Shown here: one piece after another, positions 46,442-54,414 of the stretch
Layout of the letters: every line of letters begins with the position of its first letter
How positions within the stretch are numbered: the stretch's first letter is position 1
NCBI GenBank assembly: GCA_001899085.1
Contig: MKVB01000003.1
Coordinates: 155,178-219,177, forward strand
Direction: 5' to 3'
DNA: 64,000 nt
Source: Devosia sp. 66-14
GTDB taxonomy: Bacteria > Pseudomonadota > Alphaproteobacteria > Rhizobiales > Devosiaceae
Made by a program: the position numbers and the translations under genes
Notes under the pieces: generated by a model
What the model was told of the DNA's origin: nothing
The model's input: only the letters and a program-made list of their open reading frames with translations
Database searches by the model: none

Positions 46442-48016
46442 TCACTGGGCAGCAGCCAGACGGTCTTCGGTTTCCGCCTGAGGCGGAGTGGGATGGGCGC
46501 CGGCTCCGGCGCCGAGAGGTTTGACGCCGCGGAGCGCCGTAAGGGCGACGATGGCGACGAGCAGCAGCACGCCGGCTTCGACGGCGACCACCAGTTGCAG
46601 GGCCGCGGTGAACGCGGTGCCGGCGGCCGTAAGCAGCGGCGCGCCATCGGAGAGGCCGGCGGCGACGCTGACGGCGCCGGCCAGCGTTTCGGTGGCGGCA
46701 TGGGTCTGTGCTTCAGTCAGCCCGGCCGGCAGGTTGCCGGAGAGCATGCCGCGATAGACCAGCGTGCCGAGGCTGCCGAGGGCGGCGATGCCGAGCGAGA
46801 AGCCGAACTCGGACGACGTTTCCTGCAGCGCGGCGGCGGCGCCGGCCCGTTCCGGGGCGACAAAGCCCATCATGATGCCGGTGCCGAGCGTCACCATCGG
46901 CGCACAGCCGAGGTTGAACAGCGCGAAGCCGACGATCACCGCGGGCACGCCATAGCTCTCGATGAAAAACAGGACGATCAGCAGCCCGATGATGGCGACG
47001 CCCATGCCGGAGGCGATGAGCCGGCCGGGGCGGATGGTCTGCGCGAGCTTTGGCGCCAGCATGAAGGCGACGATCATCAGCAGGATCGCCGGCAGGCCGC
47101 AGAGGCCGGCCCAGAGCGGCGAGAGGCCGGCGACGAGCTGAAAATACTGCGCCGTCAGCACCATGATGGCGCCGGTGACGGTGATGAGGAACATCGCTCC
47201 GATCACCGCGGTGAAGGCGCCGTTCCGGAACAATTTCAGGTCGACCAGCGGATGCGCCAGCGTCACCTGGCGACGGATGAAGACGATGGCCAGCAGCAGG
47301 CCGAAACCGATGGCGCCGAAGGGGGCCAGCGAGACGTCGCCCTTGGCCAGCTCTTTCAGCCCATAAACCATGGGCAGAATGGCGCCGAGCGACAGCACGA
47401 CGCTCAGGAGGTCGAGCCGGCCGGCCTGCGGCGCCTTGTATTCGGGCAGCAGCGCCGGGGCGGTGACCAGCAGCAGCAGCATCACCGGCACGCCGAGCAG
47501 GAATGGAGCGCCCCACCAGAAATGCTCGAGCATGACGCCGCCGACCAGCGGGCCGAGCAGCATGCCGCCCATGAAGCAGGTGAGCCAGATCGAGATGGCG
47601 AAGCCGCGCTGCCGCTCGTCGTGGAACATGTTGGTGATGAGCGCCAGGATCGACGGCGAGAGCGTCGCGCCGGCGATGCCGAGCAGGCCGCGCGCCGCGA
47701 TCAGCATGGTGGCGCTGGTCGAGAAGGCGGCGAGCACCGAGGCGGCGGCGAAGGCGGCGCCACCGATCATCAGGAGCTTCCGGCGGCCGATGCGATCGCC
47801 GATGGTCCCCATGGTGATGAGGAAGCCGGCGAGCAGGAAGCCGTAGATATCCATGATCCACAGCTGCTGGGCGCTGTCGGCGCCGAGCGTTTCGCTGATC
47901 CGGGGGAGCGCAAGCAGAATGACCGAGACGTCGATGGAAATCAGCAGCGTGGGCAGCGCGAGAACGGCAAGGCCGGTCCATTCACGGGCGGTGGCGCGCT
48001 TGTCGGTGGCGGACAT
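46442..48016 (-). CDS. MFS drug exporter, DHA2 family (second copy)
   Basis: Protein of 524 residues, 14 predicted helices, paralogous to the exporter at 19327-20847: EWTGLAVLALPTLLISIDVSVILLALP, GTIGDRIGRRKLLMIG (motif A), LGPLVGGVMLEHFWWG (motif C) and LLPEYKAPQAGRLD. It resembles SmvA/QacA-type exporters of cationic biocides. Start 48016 has AAGGAA upstream; the frame opens earlier inside an inverted repeat. The ACTTAAG/CTTAAGT operator directly upstream implies a dedicated repressor, but no regulator gene is adjacent. Confidence 0.9.
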   Translation of the reverse strand: MSATDKRATAREWTGLAVLALPTLLISIDVSVILLALPRISETLGADSAQQLWIMDIYGFLLAGFLITMGTIGDRIGRRKLLMIGGAAFAAASVLAAFSTSATMLIAARGLLGIAGATLSPSILALITNMFHDERQRGFAISIWLTCFMGGMLLGPLVGGVMLEHFWWGAPFLLGVPVMLLLLVTAPALLPEYKAPQAGRLDLLSVVLSLGAILPMVYGLKELAKGDVSLAPFGAIGFGLLLAIVFIRRQVTLAHPLVDLKLFRNGAFTAVIGAMFLITVTGAIMVLTAQYFQLVAGLSPLWAGLCGLPAILLMIVAFMLAPKLAQTIRPGRLIASGMGVAIIGLLIVLFFIESYGVPAVIVGFALFNLGCAPMVTLGTGIMMGFVAPERAGAAAALQETSSEFGFSLGIAALGSLGTLVYRGMLSGNLPAGLTEAQTHAATETLAGAVSVAAGLSDGAPLLTAAGTAFTAALQLVVAVEAGVLLLVAIVALTALRGVKPLGAGAGAHPTPPQAETEDRLAAAQ

Positions 48017-48029
48017 GGCGGTTCCTTTC

Positions 48030-48049
48030 ACTTAAGGTGCAGCTTAAGT
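48030..48049. promoter_or_regulatory. ACTTAAG/CTTAAGT operator before the MFS gene
   Basis: ACTTAAG-GTGCAG-CTTAAGT is a perfect 7-bp inverted repeat 13 bases upstream of the exporter start; a further GCTTAAGT half-site lies at 48063-48070. MarR-, ArsR- and TetR-type repressors use such sites. No cognate regulator gene is next to it. Confidence 0.6.
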
Positions 48050-48115
48050 AATCGAGCACAATGCTTAAGTCAACGCTTCAGTGATTGAAGCCGCGTCGGT
48101 GACCTCAAACCGATT

Positions 48116-48206
48116 GTCATTGCTGCGAAGACGGGAACCCGGCGGGATGCGGCGGCGCAGGTGGAGGTTGAGGGATCGCACGGGCTCCCCGCCTGCGCGG
48201 GATGAC
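48116..48206. repeat. REP-like inverted element
   Basis: The ends GTCATTGCTGCGAAGACGGG and CCCGCCTGCGCGGGATGAC are imperfect inverted copies of the GTCAT-type dispersed palindrome also represented at 14.05 kb. It occupies part of the 325-base gap between the MFS exporter and the aldo/keto reductase. Apart from the operator at 48030, the rest of that gap shows nothing convincing. Confidence 0.55.
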
Positions 48207-48341
48207 GCCGGTGGGACGGCAGGGTCTGGTTGTGGCGATGTGGCCCCGTCGACAAACCGTCATGGCCCGGTTGTATCCATCGGCAACCGACGATAGTTTG
48301 CCGGTCTCTCCTTTCCGACTCCCAACCACGGACATCGCAGC

Positions 48342-49331
48342 ATGGAATACCGCCGCCTCGGTAAGGCTGGCCTCAAGGTCAGTGAGTTTTCGTTTGGCGC
48401 CTGGGTGACCTTCGGCAAGCAGGTCGGCGAAGACGCCGCCCAGTCGATCATGGGTTACGCCTACGACAACGGCATCAACTTCTTCGACAACGCCGAAGGC
48501 TACGAGCAGGGCAATGCCGAGATCGTCATGGGCGAGGCGCTCAAGGCGCTGAACTGGAGCCGCGACAGCTATGCGGTGTCGTCGAAAGTGTTCTGGGGTG
48601 GCGCCAAGCCGACCCAGAAGGGCCTGAGCGCCAAGCACGTCACCGACGCCGCGCATGCAGCGCTGAAGCGCCTGCAGGTCGAGTATCTCGACCTCTATTT
48701 CTGCCACCGCCCCGATATCGATACGCCGATCGAAGAGACGGTGCGGGCGATGCACAACCTCATCACCCAGGGCAAGGTGCTGTACTGGGGCACCTCGGAA
48801 TGGTCGGCGCAGCAGCTGACCGAAGCCTATGCCGTGGCGCGCCAGGAGCACCTGACGCCGCCGAGCATGGAACAGCCGGAATACAACCTGTTCCGTCGCG
48901 AAAAGGTCGAGGCTGAGTTCCTGCCGCTCTACAGCCTGTTCGGGCTGGGCACGACGATCTGGTCGCCGCTCGCCTCGGGCATCCTGACCGGCAAGTACAA
49001 TGACGGCATCCCCGCCGACAGCCGGATGAACCTGCCCGGCTACGAGTGGCTGAAGGCGCGGCTCGACAGCGACAAGGGCCGCGACGAACTGGCGAAGGTG
49101 AAAAAGCTGGCCAAGCTCGCCGATGAAGTGGGGCTCCCCATCCATCACCTGGCGCTGCTCTGGTGCAACGCCAACCCGAACGTTTCGACGGTGATCCTGG
49201 GGGCTTCGAAACTCAGCCAGCTGAAGGACAACCTCAAGGCGCTCGACTCGAAAGCGAAGATGACGCCGGACGTGCTGGCCAAGATCGAAGAGATCATGGG
49301 CAACAAGCCGGAAGCGCCGCGGCGCTTCTGA
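48342..49331 (+). CDS. Aldo/keto reductase, Kv-beta-like subfamily
   Basis: Protein of 329 residues, (beta/alpha)8 barrel. The catalytic tetrad is visible: Asp and Tyr in NFFDNAEGYEQGNAE, Lys in VSSKVFWGG, His in LYFCHRPD. The NADPH site is at STVILGASKLSQLKDN near the C-terminus. The start MEYRRLGKAGLKVSEFSFG and the W-rich SEWSAQQLTEAY segment place it with voltage-gated K-channel beta-subunit-like reductases (YghZ/YdhF relatives), which reduce aldehydes such as methylglyoxal. It has no channel partner nearby. Confidence 0.9.
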   Translation: MEYRRLGKAGLKVSEFSFGAWVTFGKQVGEDAAQSIMGYAYDNGINFFDNAEGYEQGNAEIVMGEALKALNWSRDSYAVSSKVFWGGAKPTQKGLSAKHVTDAAHAALKRLQVEYLDLYFCHRPDIDTPIEETVRAMHNLITQGKVLYWGTSEWSAQQLTEAYAVARQEHLTPPSMEQPEYNLFRREKVEAEFLPLYSLFGLGTTIWSPLASGILTGKYNDGIPADSRMNLPGYEWLKARLDSDKGRDELAKVKKLAKLADEVGLPIHHLALLWCNANPNVSTVILGASKLSQLKDNLKALDSKAKMTPDVLAKIEEIMGNKPEAPRRF

Positions 49332-49361
49332 GGTCTGCCGGCCCGCATCGTGGCTCTGGTC

Positions 49362-49500
49362 ACCCCCACCCTTGATCCCTCCCCACAAGGGGGAGGAGGG
49401 AGACCCTCACACCAGCATTTCGGCTCTATCGTCTCCCTCCCCCTTGTGGGGAGGGCAGCAAAGCTTGTGAGCGAAGCGAGCTAGCGTTGCTGAGTGGGGG
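49362..49500. repeat. Palindromic intergenic element (~139 bp)
   Basis: ACCCCCACCCTTGATCCCTC with CCCCACAAGGGGGAGGAGGG on the left, and CCCTCCCCCTTGTGGGGAGG with a GTGGGGGCG end on the right, are inverted copies of each other. Like the elements at 20.9 and 37.7 kb it can fold into a long hairpin with side stems. It lies after the aldo/keto reductase and before the kinase operon. Confidence 0.8.
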
Positions 49501-49601
49501 CGCCTCGCCTCACCACCAATGCGCAGCATTGCACCCTCGGCCTTTCATCCACGCCGCCAGCGCACTAGACATAGCGCGACGCTGATGGGAGGCATGATCG
49601 G

Positions 49602-51035
49602 GTGACGGTGCGCTGGCGCATTGTGGGACTGGCGCTGGCAAGCCTGTTGTCGATCGTCGCCATGGCCGGGGTGATGGCCTACGGGCTGTGGCTCGCCGAT
49701 CGCTTCGTGCAGCGGATCGACGCCGTGCACCGGCGCTTCGAGGTCATCGCCGAGCTCGACGGTCGCGCCAATGCCTATGCCAAGCAGGTGGCCAGCGTGC
49801 TGCTGCTGGGCCGCGCCGAGATGCCGGCCGTGCAACGGGCGCGCATCGACATGGAGCGCACCTTTGCCCGCCTCAGCCGCGCCACCCGAGACGAACTGAC
49901 GACGTTGGGCGGCATTGCCGAGGTGGTGCCCGAGCTGACCCAGCTCGAGGACGTGCGGCGGATGATCGAGCTCTACCACGCCATCGATGCGTCGGCGACG
50001 CGGGCGCTGGCTGCCGCCCGCGACGGCAACAGCACCGAGGCCACCCAGCTCTACGGACGCGATGTCGCCTTCCGCCTCGCCAACGAGCTGCAGCCGCTGA
50101 TCGACCGGGCGCTGGCCGAGGAACGCAACGAGGTCGCCGCCGAGCTGAAACAGGTGCAGCAGACGCAGGGCACGATCCTCGTCGTCGCGGGCATCCTGGC
50201 GCTGGTATCGCTGGCGGTGCTGAGCCTGCTCGGCATGCTGCTCTACCGGGCGGTGCGCCGCTCGGGCGAGCGGCTCGAAGCCGAGATCGACACGCGTACC
50301 GCCGAACTGCGCGACGCCAATGCGCGGCTGCGCGCCGTGGACGTGCGCCGCACGCAGTTCCTCGCCGATGTCAGCCATGAGCTGCGCACCCCGCTCACGG
50401 TGTTGCGCGGCGAGGCCGATGTGGCGCTGCGCGGCCAGCCGGGGGTCGACGAGCTGCGCCAGTCGCTGGAGCGGATCCGCGGCCAATCGGTCGACATGTC
50501 CGGCCTGCTCGACGATCTGATCGCCTTTGCCCGCACCGATGCGGAAAGCCAGCAGCACCTGCCCGCCAATGTCCGGCTCGACGAGATCGTCGCCGCTGCG
50601 GCGGAGGAAGCGCAGGTGCTGGCCGAGCCCCGCGAAGTCAGCGTGATTACCGAGCTCGGCGACGCCGGCGCGCATGTCGATGCCGATTTCCGCCGGCTCA
50701 AGCAGGCGCTGATGATCGGGCTCGACAATGCGGTGAAGCACTCGCCGCCGGGCAGCCGCATCACCATGGGCACCCGCCGCGTTGCCGCGACGGCGACGGT
50801 GGCGATCGCCGACCAGGGACCGGGCATCGGCGAGGACGACAAGCCACGGGTATTCGAGCGGTTCTACCGCGGGCACGGCGAGGGCGAACTGGAGAACCAG
50901 GGGCTGGGGATCGGCCTCGCCATTGCCAAGGACATCGTCGAGCGGCATGGCGGCAGCATCCGGCTCGACAACGGCGAAAGCGGCGGTGCGGTGCTGACCA
51001 TCGAGCTGCCGCTGGCCAGGGGAGGATCGCGATGA
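49602..51035 (+). CDS. Two-component sensor histidine kinase
   Basis: Kinase of 477 residues: N-terminal helix (IVGLALASLLSIVAMAGVMAYGLWL), a periplasmic region of about 150 residues rich in helices (four-helix-bundle-like), a second helix (GTILVVAGILALVSLAVLSLLGML) and a coiled-coil linker. Then come a HisKA domain with LADVSHELRTPLTVLRGEAD and an HATPase (GLDNAVKHSP N-box, ADQGPGIG, GLGIGLAIAKDIV). It initiates at GTG 49602 with GGGAGG upstream and overlaps the response regulator by four bases. The signal is unknown. Confidence 0.92.
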   Translation: MTVRWRIVGLALASLLSIVAMAGVMAYGLWLADRFVQRIDAVHRRFEVIAELDGRANAYAKQVASVLLLGRAEMPAVQRARIDMERTFARLSRATRDELTTLGGIAEVVPELTQLEDVRRMIELYHAIDASATRALAAARDGNSTEATQLYGRDVAFRLANELQPLIDRALAEERNEVAAELKQVQQTQGTILVVAGILALVSLAVLSLLGMLLYRAVRRSGERLEAEIDTRTAELRDANARLRAVDVRRTQFLADVSHELRTPLTVLRGEADVALRGQPGVDELRQSLERIRGQSVDMSGLLDDLIAFARTDAESQQHLPANVRLDEIVAAAAEEAQVLAEPREVSVITELGDAGAHVDADFRRLKQALMIGLDNAVKHSPPGSRITMGTRRVAATATVAIADQGPGIGEDDKPRVFERFYRGHGEGELENQGLGIGLAIAKDIVERHGGSIRLDNGESGGAVLTIELPLARGGSR

Positions 51036-51730
51036 AGGTTCTGGTAGTCGAGGACGACCGGCGCATCGCCTCGTTCCTCGAGCGCGGGCTCGCCGCCGAG
51101 GGCTATCAGGTGAGCGTCGAGAACGACGGCCGCGACGGGCTGGAACGAGCAAGGCAGGACGATTTCGAGCTGATCATCCTCGACCGCATGCTGCCCTATG
51201 TCGACGGCCTGGAGATCACCCGGCTGCTGCGCGAAGAGCGGCGGCCGGCGATGATCCTGATGCTGACCGCCAAGGACAGCCTCGCCGACAAGATCGAAGG
51301 CCTGAAGGGCGGTGCCGACGACTACCTGACCAAGCCGTTCGCCTTCGATGAGCTGCTGGCCCGGCTCGTGGCGCTGCGCCGGCGGCGCAGCGAGATCGAC
51401 CACGAGAGCCAGCTCGCCATCGGGCCGCTGAGGCTCGATCCACAGTCGCGCCGGGTCAGCCGCGACGGCGAGCCGATCAGCCTCACGGTGCGCGAGTTCG
51501 ACCTGCTGCGCTATCTGATGAGCAACCCCGACAAGGTGGTGAGCCGGCAGCGGCTGCTGAACAGCGTCTGGGAGTATGGCTACGATCCGGGCACCAAGAT
51601 CGTCGATGTCTATGTGCGATACCTGCGCGCCAAGATCGACAGCGAGGGCTCGCCGTCGCTGATCCAGACGGTGCGCGGCGTCGGCTACATGATGGAGAGC
51701 AAACCCGGGCCCGCTCTCTCCAAATTCTAA
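51032..51730 (+). CDS. OmpR/PhoB-family response regulator
   Basis: Regulator of 232 residues: receiver domain KVLVVEDDRRIASFLERGLA with the phosphoacceptor Asp in ELIILDRMLPYVDGLEI and Lys in DDYLTKPFAFDELLAR; a C-terminal winged helix with VREFDLLRYLMSNPDKVVSR and TVRGVGYMMES. It is translationally coupled to the upstream kinase (ATGA), forming a complete pair. Targets unknown; kinase-then-regulator order is less common than the reverse. Confidence 0.94.
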   Translation: MKVLVVEDDRRIASFLERGLAAEGYQVSVENDGRDGLERARQDDFELIILDRMLPYVDGLEITRLLREERRPAMILMLTAKDSLADKIEGLKGGADDYLTKPFAFDELLARLVALRRRRSEIDHESQLAIGPLRLDPQSRRVSRDGEPISLTVREFDLLRYLMSNPDKVVSRQRLLNSVWEYGYDPGTKIVDVYVRYLRAKIDSEGSPSLIQTVRGVGYMMESKPGPALSKF

Positions 51731-51803
51731 CCAGGCGCTCAACCCTGTCTAATTTCGCTGGCTTAGCCTCATCGCTGCTATTGGAAGTGACGAGGAAGCT
51801 CCG

Positions 51804-52004
51804 ATGTCCGACGAGATCTGGCCCGCCATCAAGGTCGAGCGCTTCTACGACGAACCGTTGGCGCATTACGAAGCCCGTCGCCGCGAGATCGTCGCCATCA
51901 TCACCGGCTTCCGCAACAGCCGCTATGAAGGCGCGATGGCCGACCGCATGGAGCAGCGGCTGATGGCGCTGCAGGACGGCATGGTGGTCCCCGCCGTCGC
52001 CTGA
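51804..52004 (+). CDS. Small conserved-looking hypothetical protein, 66 residues
   Basis: Helical, charged protein (KVERFYDEPLAHYEARRREI, FRNSRYEGAMADRMEQRLMAL shown in part) ending in a short hydrophobic tail. A GAGGAAG ribosome site lies five to eleven bases before ATG 51804, and a strong intrinsic terminator follows 26 bases after the stop, so it looks like a real single-gene transcript. No family recognised. Confidence 0.65.
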   Translation: MSDEIWPAIKVERFYDEPLAHYEARRREIVAIITGFRNSRYEGAMADRMEQRLMALQDGMVVPAVA

Positions 52005-52030
52005 CCCGGGCGCTACTGCCGTTCGGATGC

Positions 52031-52060
52031 AAGGCCCGGTTTGACCGGGCCTTTTGTTTT
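52031..52060 (+). terminator. Intrinsic terminator
   Basis: AAGGCCCGG-TTTGA-CCGGGCCTT forms a 9-bp stem followed by TTGTTTT. It ends the transcript of the 66-residue gene before the YciI-like gene. Confidence 0.88.
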
Positions 52061-52114
52061 GGGCCAAGCTCTGCTCGATTTTCGTGCTTTGGGCACGCAG
52101 CGAGGAGACGCACC

Positions 52115-52537
52115 ATGCGCTACATGATCATCGTCAAAGGCAAGGAACCGTCGCCGCCGCCCAGTTCCGAACTGCTTGCCGCGATGGGCAAGCTGAACCA
52201 GGAAATGATCGAAGCCGGCGTGCTGCTGGCCGGCGAGGGGCTGCAGCCCAGCAAGAGCGGCGCCAAGGTGGCCATGCAGGGCGGCAAGCTGGTGGTCAAG
52301 GATGGCCCGTTCACCGAAGCCAAGGAGCTGATCGGCGGCTTCTGGATCATCAAGGCCGATTCGCTGGAGGAAGCGATCGGCTGGGTGAAGAAGATCCCGA
52401 TGTGGAGCGAAGGCGAAGAAGTGGAAGTGCGCCGCGTTTCCGAGGTCGAGGATTTCATCCATGACGAGGTATCGGGCGAGGCGCTGGACCGGGAGAAGGC
52501 GCAGCGGGACAACGGCGCCTGGCCGGAGCAGCGCTAG
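52115..52537 (+). CDS. YciI/DGPF-domain protein
   Basis: DGPF (YCII-related) protein of 140 residues. RYMIIVKGKE begins the ferredoxin-like fold, and VVKDGPFTEAKELIGGFWII carries the DGPF motif with the following KE.IGGF helix. EALGW-type spacing continues with EEAIGWVKKIPMW. These proteins are usually partners of ECF42-type sigma factors; this copy stands alone, while a second DGPF gene at 56413 is paired with such a sigma factor. Biochemical function unknown. Confidence 0.88.
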   Translation: MRYMIIVKGKEPSPPPSSELLAAMGKLNQEMIEAGVLLAGEGLQPSKSGAKVAMQGGKLVVKDGPFTEAKELIGGFWIIKADSLEEAIGWVKKIPMWSEGEEVEVRRVSEVEDFIHDEVSGEALDREKAQRDNGAWPEQR

Positions 52538-52559
52538 ACAGCCCGACCGTCGAGCGATC

Positions 52560-52820
52560 CTAGGCTGGAAACGCCGACCGGCGGGCGGTGGCTTCGGGAC
52601 CGGTGCGCCCCGAAGCTTCAGTCTCGTCGGCGCCCGACCGACGGTCATGGCCGAACAGCCGGGCGGCCATGCCGGCGATGGCGCGCCACAATGCGGGCTT
52701 TTCCCATAGACCGGCGTTCGGCGCCGCCTCCCATGGCGCTTCGCCGGTGCTGCGGGCGAAGTCTTCGCCCCAGTGCTGATCATAGGCTTGCTTGTAGAGA
52801 TAGCTGGCGGGGATCATCAC
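52560..52820 (-). CDS. Small protein under LacI control, 86 residues
   Basis: Protein with an aromatic N-terminus (MMIPASYLYKQAYDQHWG), three Trp residues in an EAPWEAAPNAGLWEKPALW region and a polar, low-complexity tail. A good AGGAGACTT ribosome site lies upstream of ATG 52820/52817. It is divergent from a LacI regulator, with three 14-bp LacI-type operators between them, so it is probably a regulated target and a real gene. No domain, signal peptide or transmembrane segment seen. Confidence 0.6.
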   Translation of the reverse strand: MMIPASYLYKQAYDQHWGEDFARSTGEAPWEAAPNAGLWEKPALWRAIAGMAARLFGHDRRSGADETEASGRTGPEATARRSAFPA

Positions 52821-52835
52821 AAGTCTCCTTTCGAC

Positions 52836-52930
52836 TTGAACCGATTCAATCTATCAACGCATGACCGCTTGAATCGGTTCAATCATAGGCCGGAGGATGC
52901 GTGAGTCAAGCGGAATTTGAACCGATACAA
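52836..52930. promoter_or_regulatory. Three LacI-family operators and lacI promoter
   Basis: TTGAACCGATTCAA (52836-52849), its exact reverse complement TTGAATCGGTTCAA (52869-52882) and TTGAACCGATACAA (52917-52930). The centred CG and TTGAA arms fit LacI-family half-sites. The third overlaps a -35 TTGAAC (52917-52922) with -10 TATATC (52939-52944), 16-base spacer, the probable lacI promoter. The first two lie upstream of the 86-residue minus-strand gene. Confidence 0.88.
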
Positions 52931-52968
52931 AAGCGTGCTATATCTCGGCGAGTTGGCTAGGATGCCGC

Positions 52969-54069
52969 ATGGCGGACGGGGCCGCTGAAACCGGAAAGGT
53001 ACGGATGGCACGCGATCTGGTGCGCTTGAGCGATGTGGCAAAGGCTGCGGGGGTGTCGCAGGGCACGGCATCGAACGTCTTCAGCCGGCCCGACCTGGTG
53101 CGGCCGGAAGTGCGCGAGCGGGTGCATCAGACCGCCCGCGAACTGGGCTATGCCGGCCCCGACCCGCGCGGCCGGCTGCTGCGCGCCGGCAAATCCAACG
53201 CCATTGGCGTGGCGACAGCCGAGCCGCTTTCCTACTTCTTCGAGGATCCGTTCGCCCGCGTGCTGATGCAGGGCATTTCGGAAGCCTGCGACCAGCGCGG
53301 CGCCGGGCTGGCGCTGGTTTCGGCCCGCAACAGCGAGCGGCTGGCCTGGAATATCCAGAGCGCCCTGGTCGACGGCTTCGTGCTGCTGTGCATCGAGAAC
53401 GGCGAAAAGCTGGTGGAGCTGACCCGCGAGCGGCAGTTGCCGTTCGTGGCGCTGGCGCTGGGCAAGCCCGACGAGACCATTTCGGCCATCGGCGTCGACG
53501 ACTATGCCGGGGCGCAGATGGCAGCCCGGCACCTGGCGCAGCTGGGCCACCGCCGTTTCGGCATCCTCGCCATCGAGTTCGACGAAACGCACGAGGGACC
53601 GGTCAGCGGCGCCGAGATCGCAGCCGCCACCTATTCCACCGCCCGCGACCGCGCCTATGGCTATTTCGAGGAGCTGGCGCTCTACGGTGTCGATCGAGAG
53701 ACGATCCCGATCTATGAAACCCGCAGCACCGCCGAAAGCGTCAGGCGGGGGCTTGAGCACATTCTTTCCGGCCCGCAGCGCCCCACCGCCATCCTCGCCA
53801 TGTCGGACCGGGTGGCGATGTTCGCGCTGGACATGCTGGCCGAGCGCGGCATCAGCGTGCCCCTGGACATCTCTGTCGTCGGTTTCGACGGCGTCCCCGA
53901 GGCGGCAACCGCCAGCCCACCGCTGACCACGGTGGTCCAGCCGATCGCCGAGATCGGCCGTCGGGCGGTCAAGACCATTCTCGAGCACGACGGTGGGGTG
54001 CATCGCGAGAGCCTGCCGCTCGAACTCGTCTTTCGCCGCAGCACCGGCGCACCAAGCGCGCGATCGTGA
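52969..54069 (+). CDS. LacI-family transcriptional regulator
   Basis: Repressor of 366 residues: HTH VRLSDVAKAAGVSQGTASNV with hinge region RPEVRERVHQTARELGY (about 20-65) and a periplasmic-binding-protein-like ligand domain with DDYAGAQMAARHLAQLGHRRFGI and VVGFDGVPEA. It most resembles the sugar-responsive class. No sugar transport or catabolic gene lies beside it; its only obvious neighbour target is the 86-residue divergent gene. An alternative start at 53005 (MARDLVRLSD) fits the family length better. Confidence 0.92.
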   Translation: MADGAAETGKVRMARDLVRLSDVAKAAGVSQGTASNVFSRPDLVRPEVRERVHQTARELGYAGPDPRGRLLRAGKSNAIGVATAEPLSYFFEDPFARVLMQGISEACDQRGAGLALVSARNSERLAWNIQSALVDGFVLLCIENGEKLVELTRERQLPFVALALGKPDETISAIGVDDYAGAQMAARHLAQLGHRRFGILAIEFDETHEGPVSGAEIAAATYSTARDRAYGYFEELALYGVDRETIPIYETRSTAESVRRGLEHILSGPQRPTAILAMSDRVAMFALDMLAERGISVPLDISVVGFDGVPEAATASPPLTTVVQPIAEIGRRAVKTILEHDGGVHRESLPLELVFRRSTGAPSARS

Positions 54070-54105
54070 CTTGATCCTGCCGGCCTCCGCCCCCAGATTT
54101 AGGTG

Positions 54106-54393
54106 ATGCGTATCCTGCTCGCCACCGCCGCCGTCATTGCCCTCAGCTCGGGGGCAGAGGCCTATTGCGGCCCCGTGCCGGACGTGGCCAAGGACGGCTA
54201 CCAGGGGAACGACCTGAAACGCACCCTGTGCCTGCAGGACGAGCTGACGCAATCGGCTCAGGATCGGGCCATCCGCAGCGAGCTCGACGCCACGCTCTCG
54301 AGACTGCAGCGCGACTTGCAGCAGCAGAAGATGCTGCAGCAGCAGCTGCAGATTGAACTGCTGCGGACGAAACCGAATTACCTGCTGCCGTAA
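54106..54393 (+). CDS. Small secreted protein with Gln-rich coiled coil
   Basis: Protein of 95 residues: signal peptide (MRILLATAAVIALSSGAEA, cleavage near residue 19), two cysteines in the mature part (EAYCGPVP, RTLCLQDEL) and a C-terminal helix LQRDLQQQKMLQQQLQIELL that predicts a coiled coil. It may oligomerise in the periplasm. Function unknown. ATG 54106 is preferred; a GTG lies three bases before it. Confidence 0.68.
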   Translation: MRILLATAAVIALSSGAEAYCGPVPDVAKDGYQGNDLKRTLCLQDELTQSAQDRAIRSELDATLSRLQRDLQQQKMLQQQLQIELLRTKPNYLLP

Positions 54394-54395
54394 GA

Positions 54396-54412
54396 CCCGG
54401 CGAATCGCCGGG
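54396..54412. terminator. Hairpin between convergent genes
   Basis: CCCGGCGA-A-TCGCCGGG is a perfect 8-bp inverted repeat between the stops of the secreted protein and the GGDEF gene. There is no U-tract, so terminator function is only possible. Confidence 0.45.
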
Positions 54413-54414
54413 CG

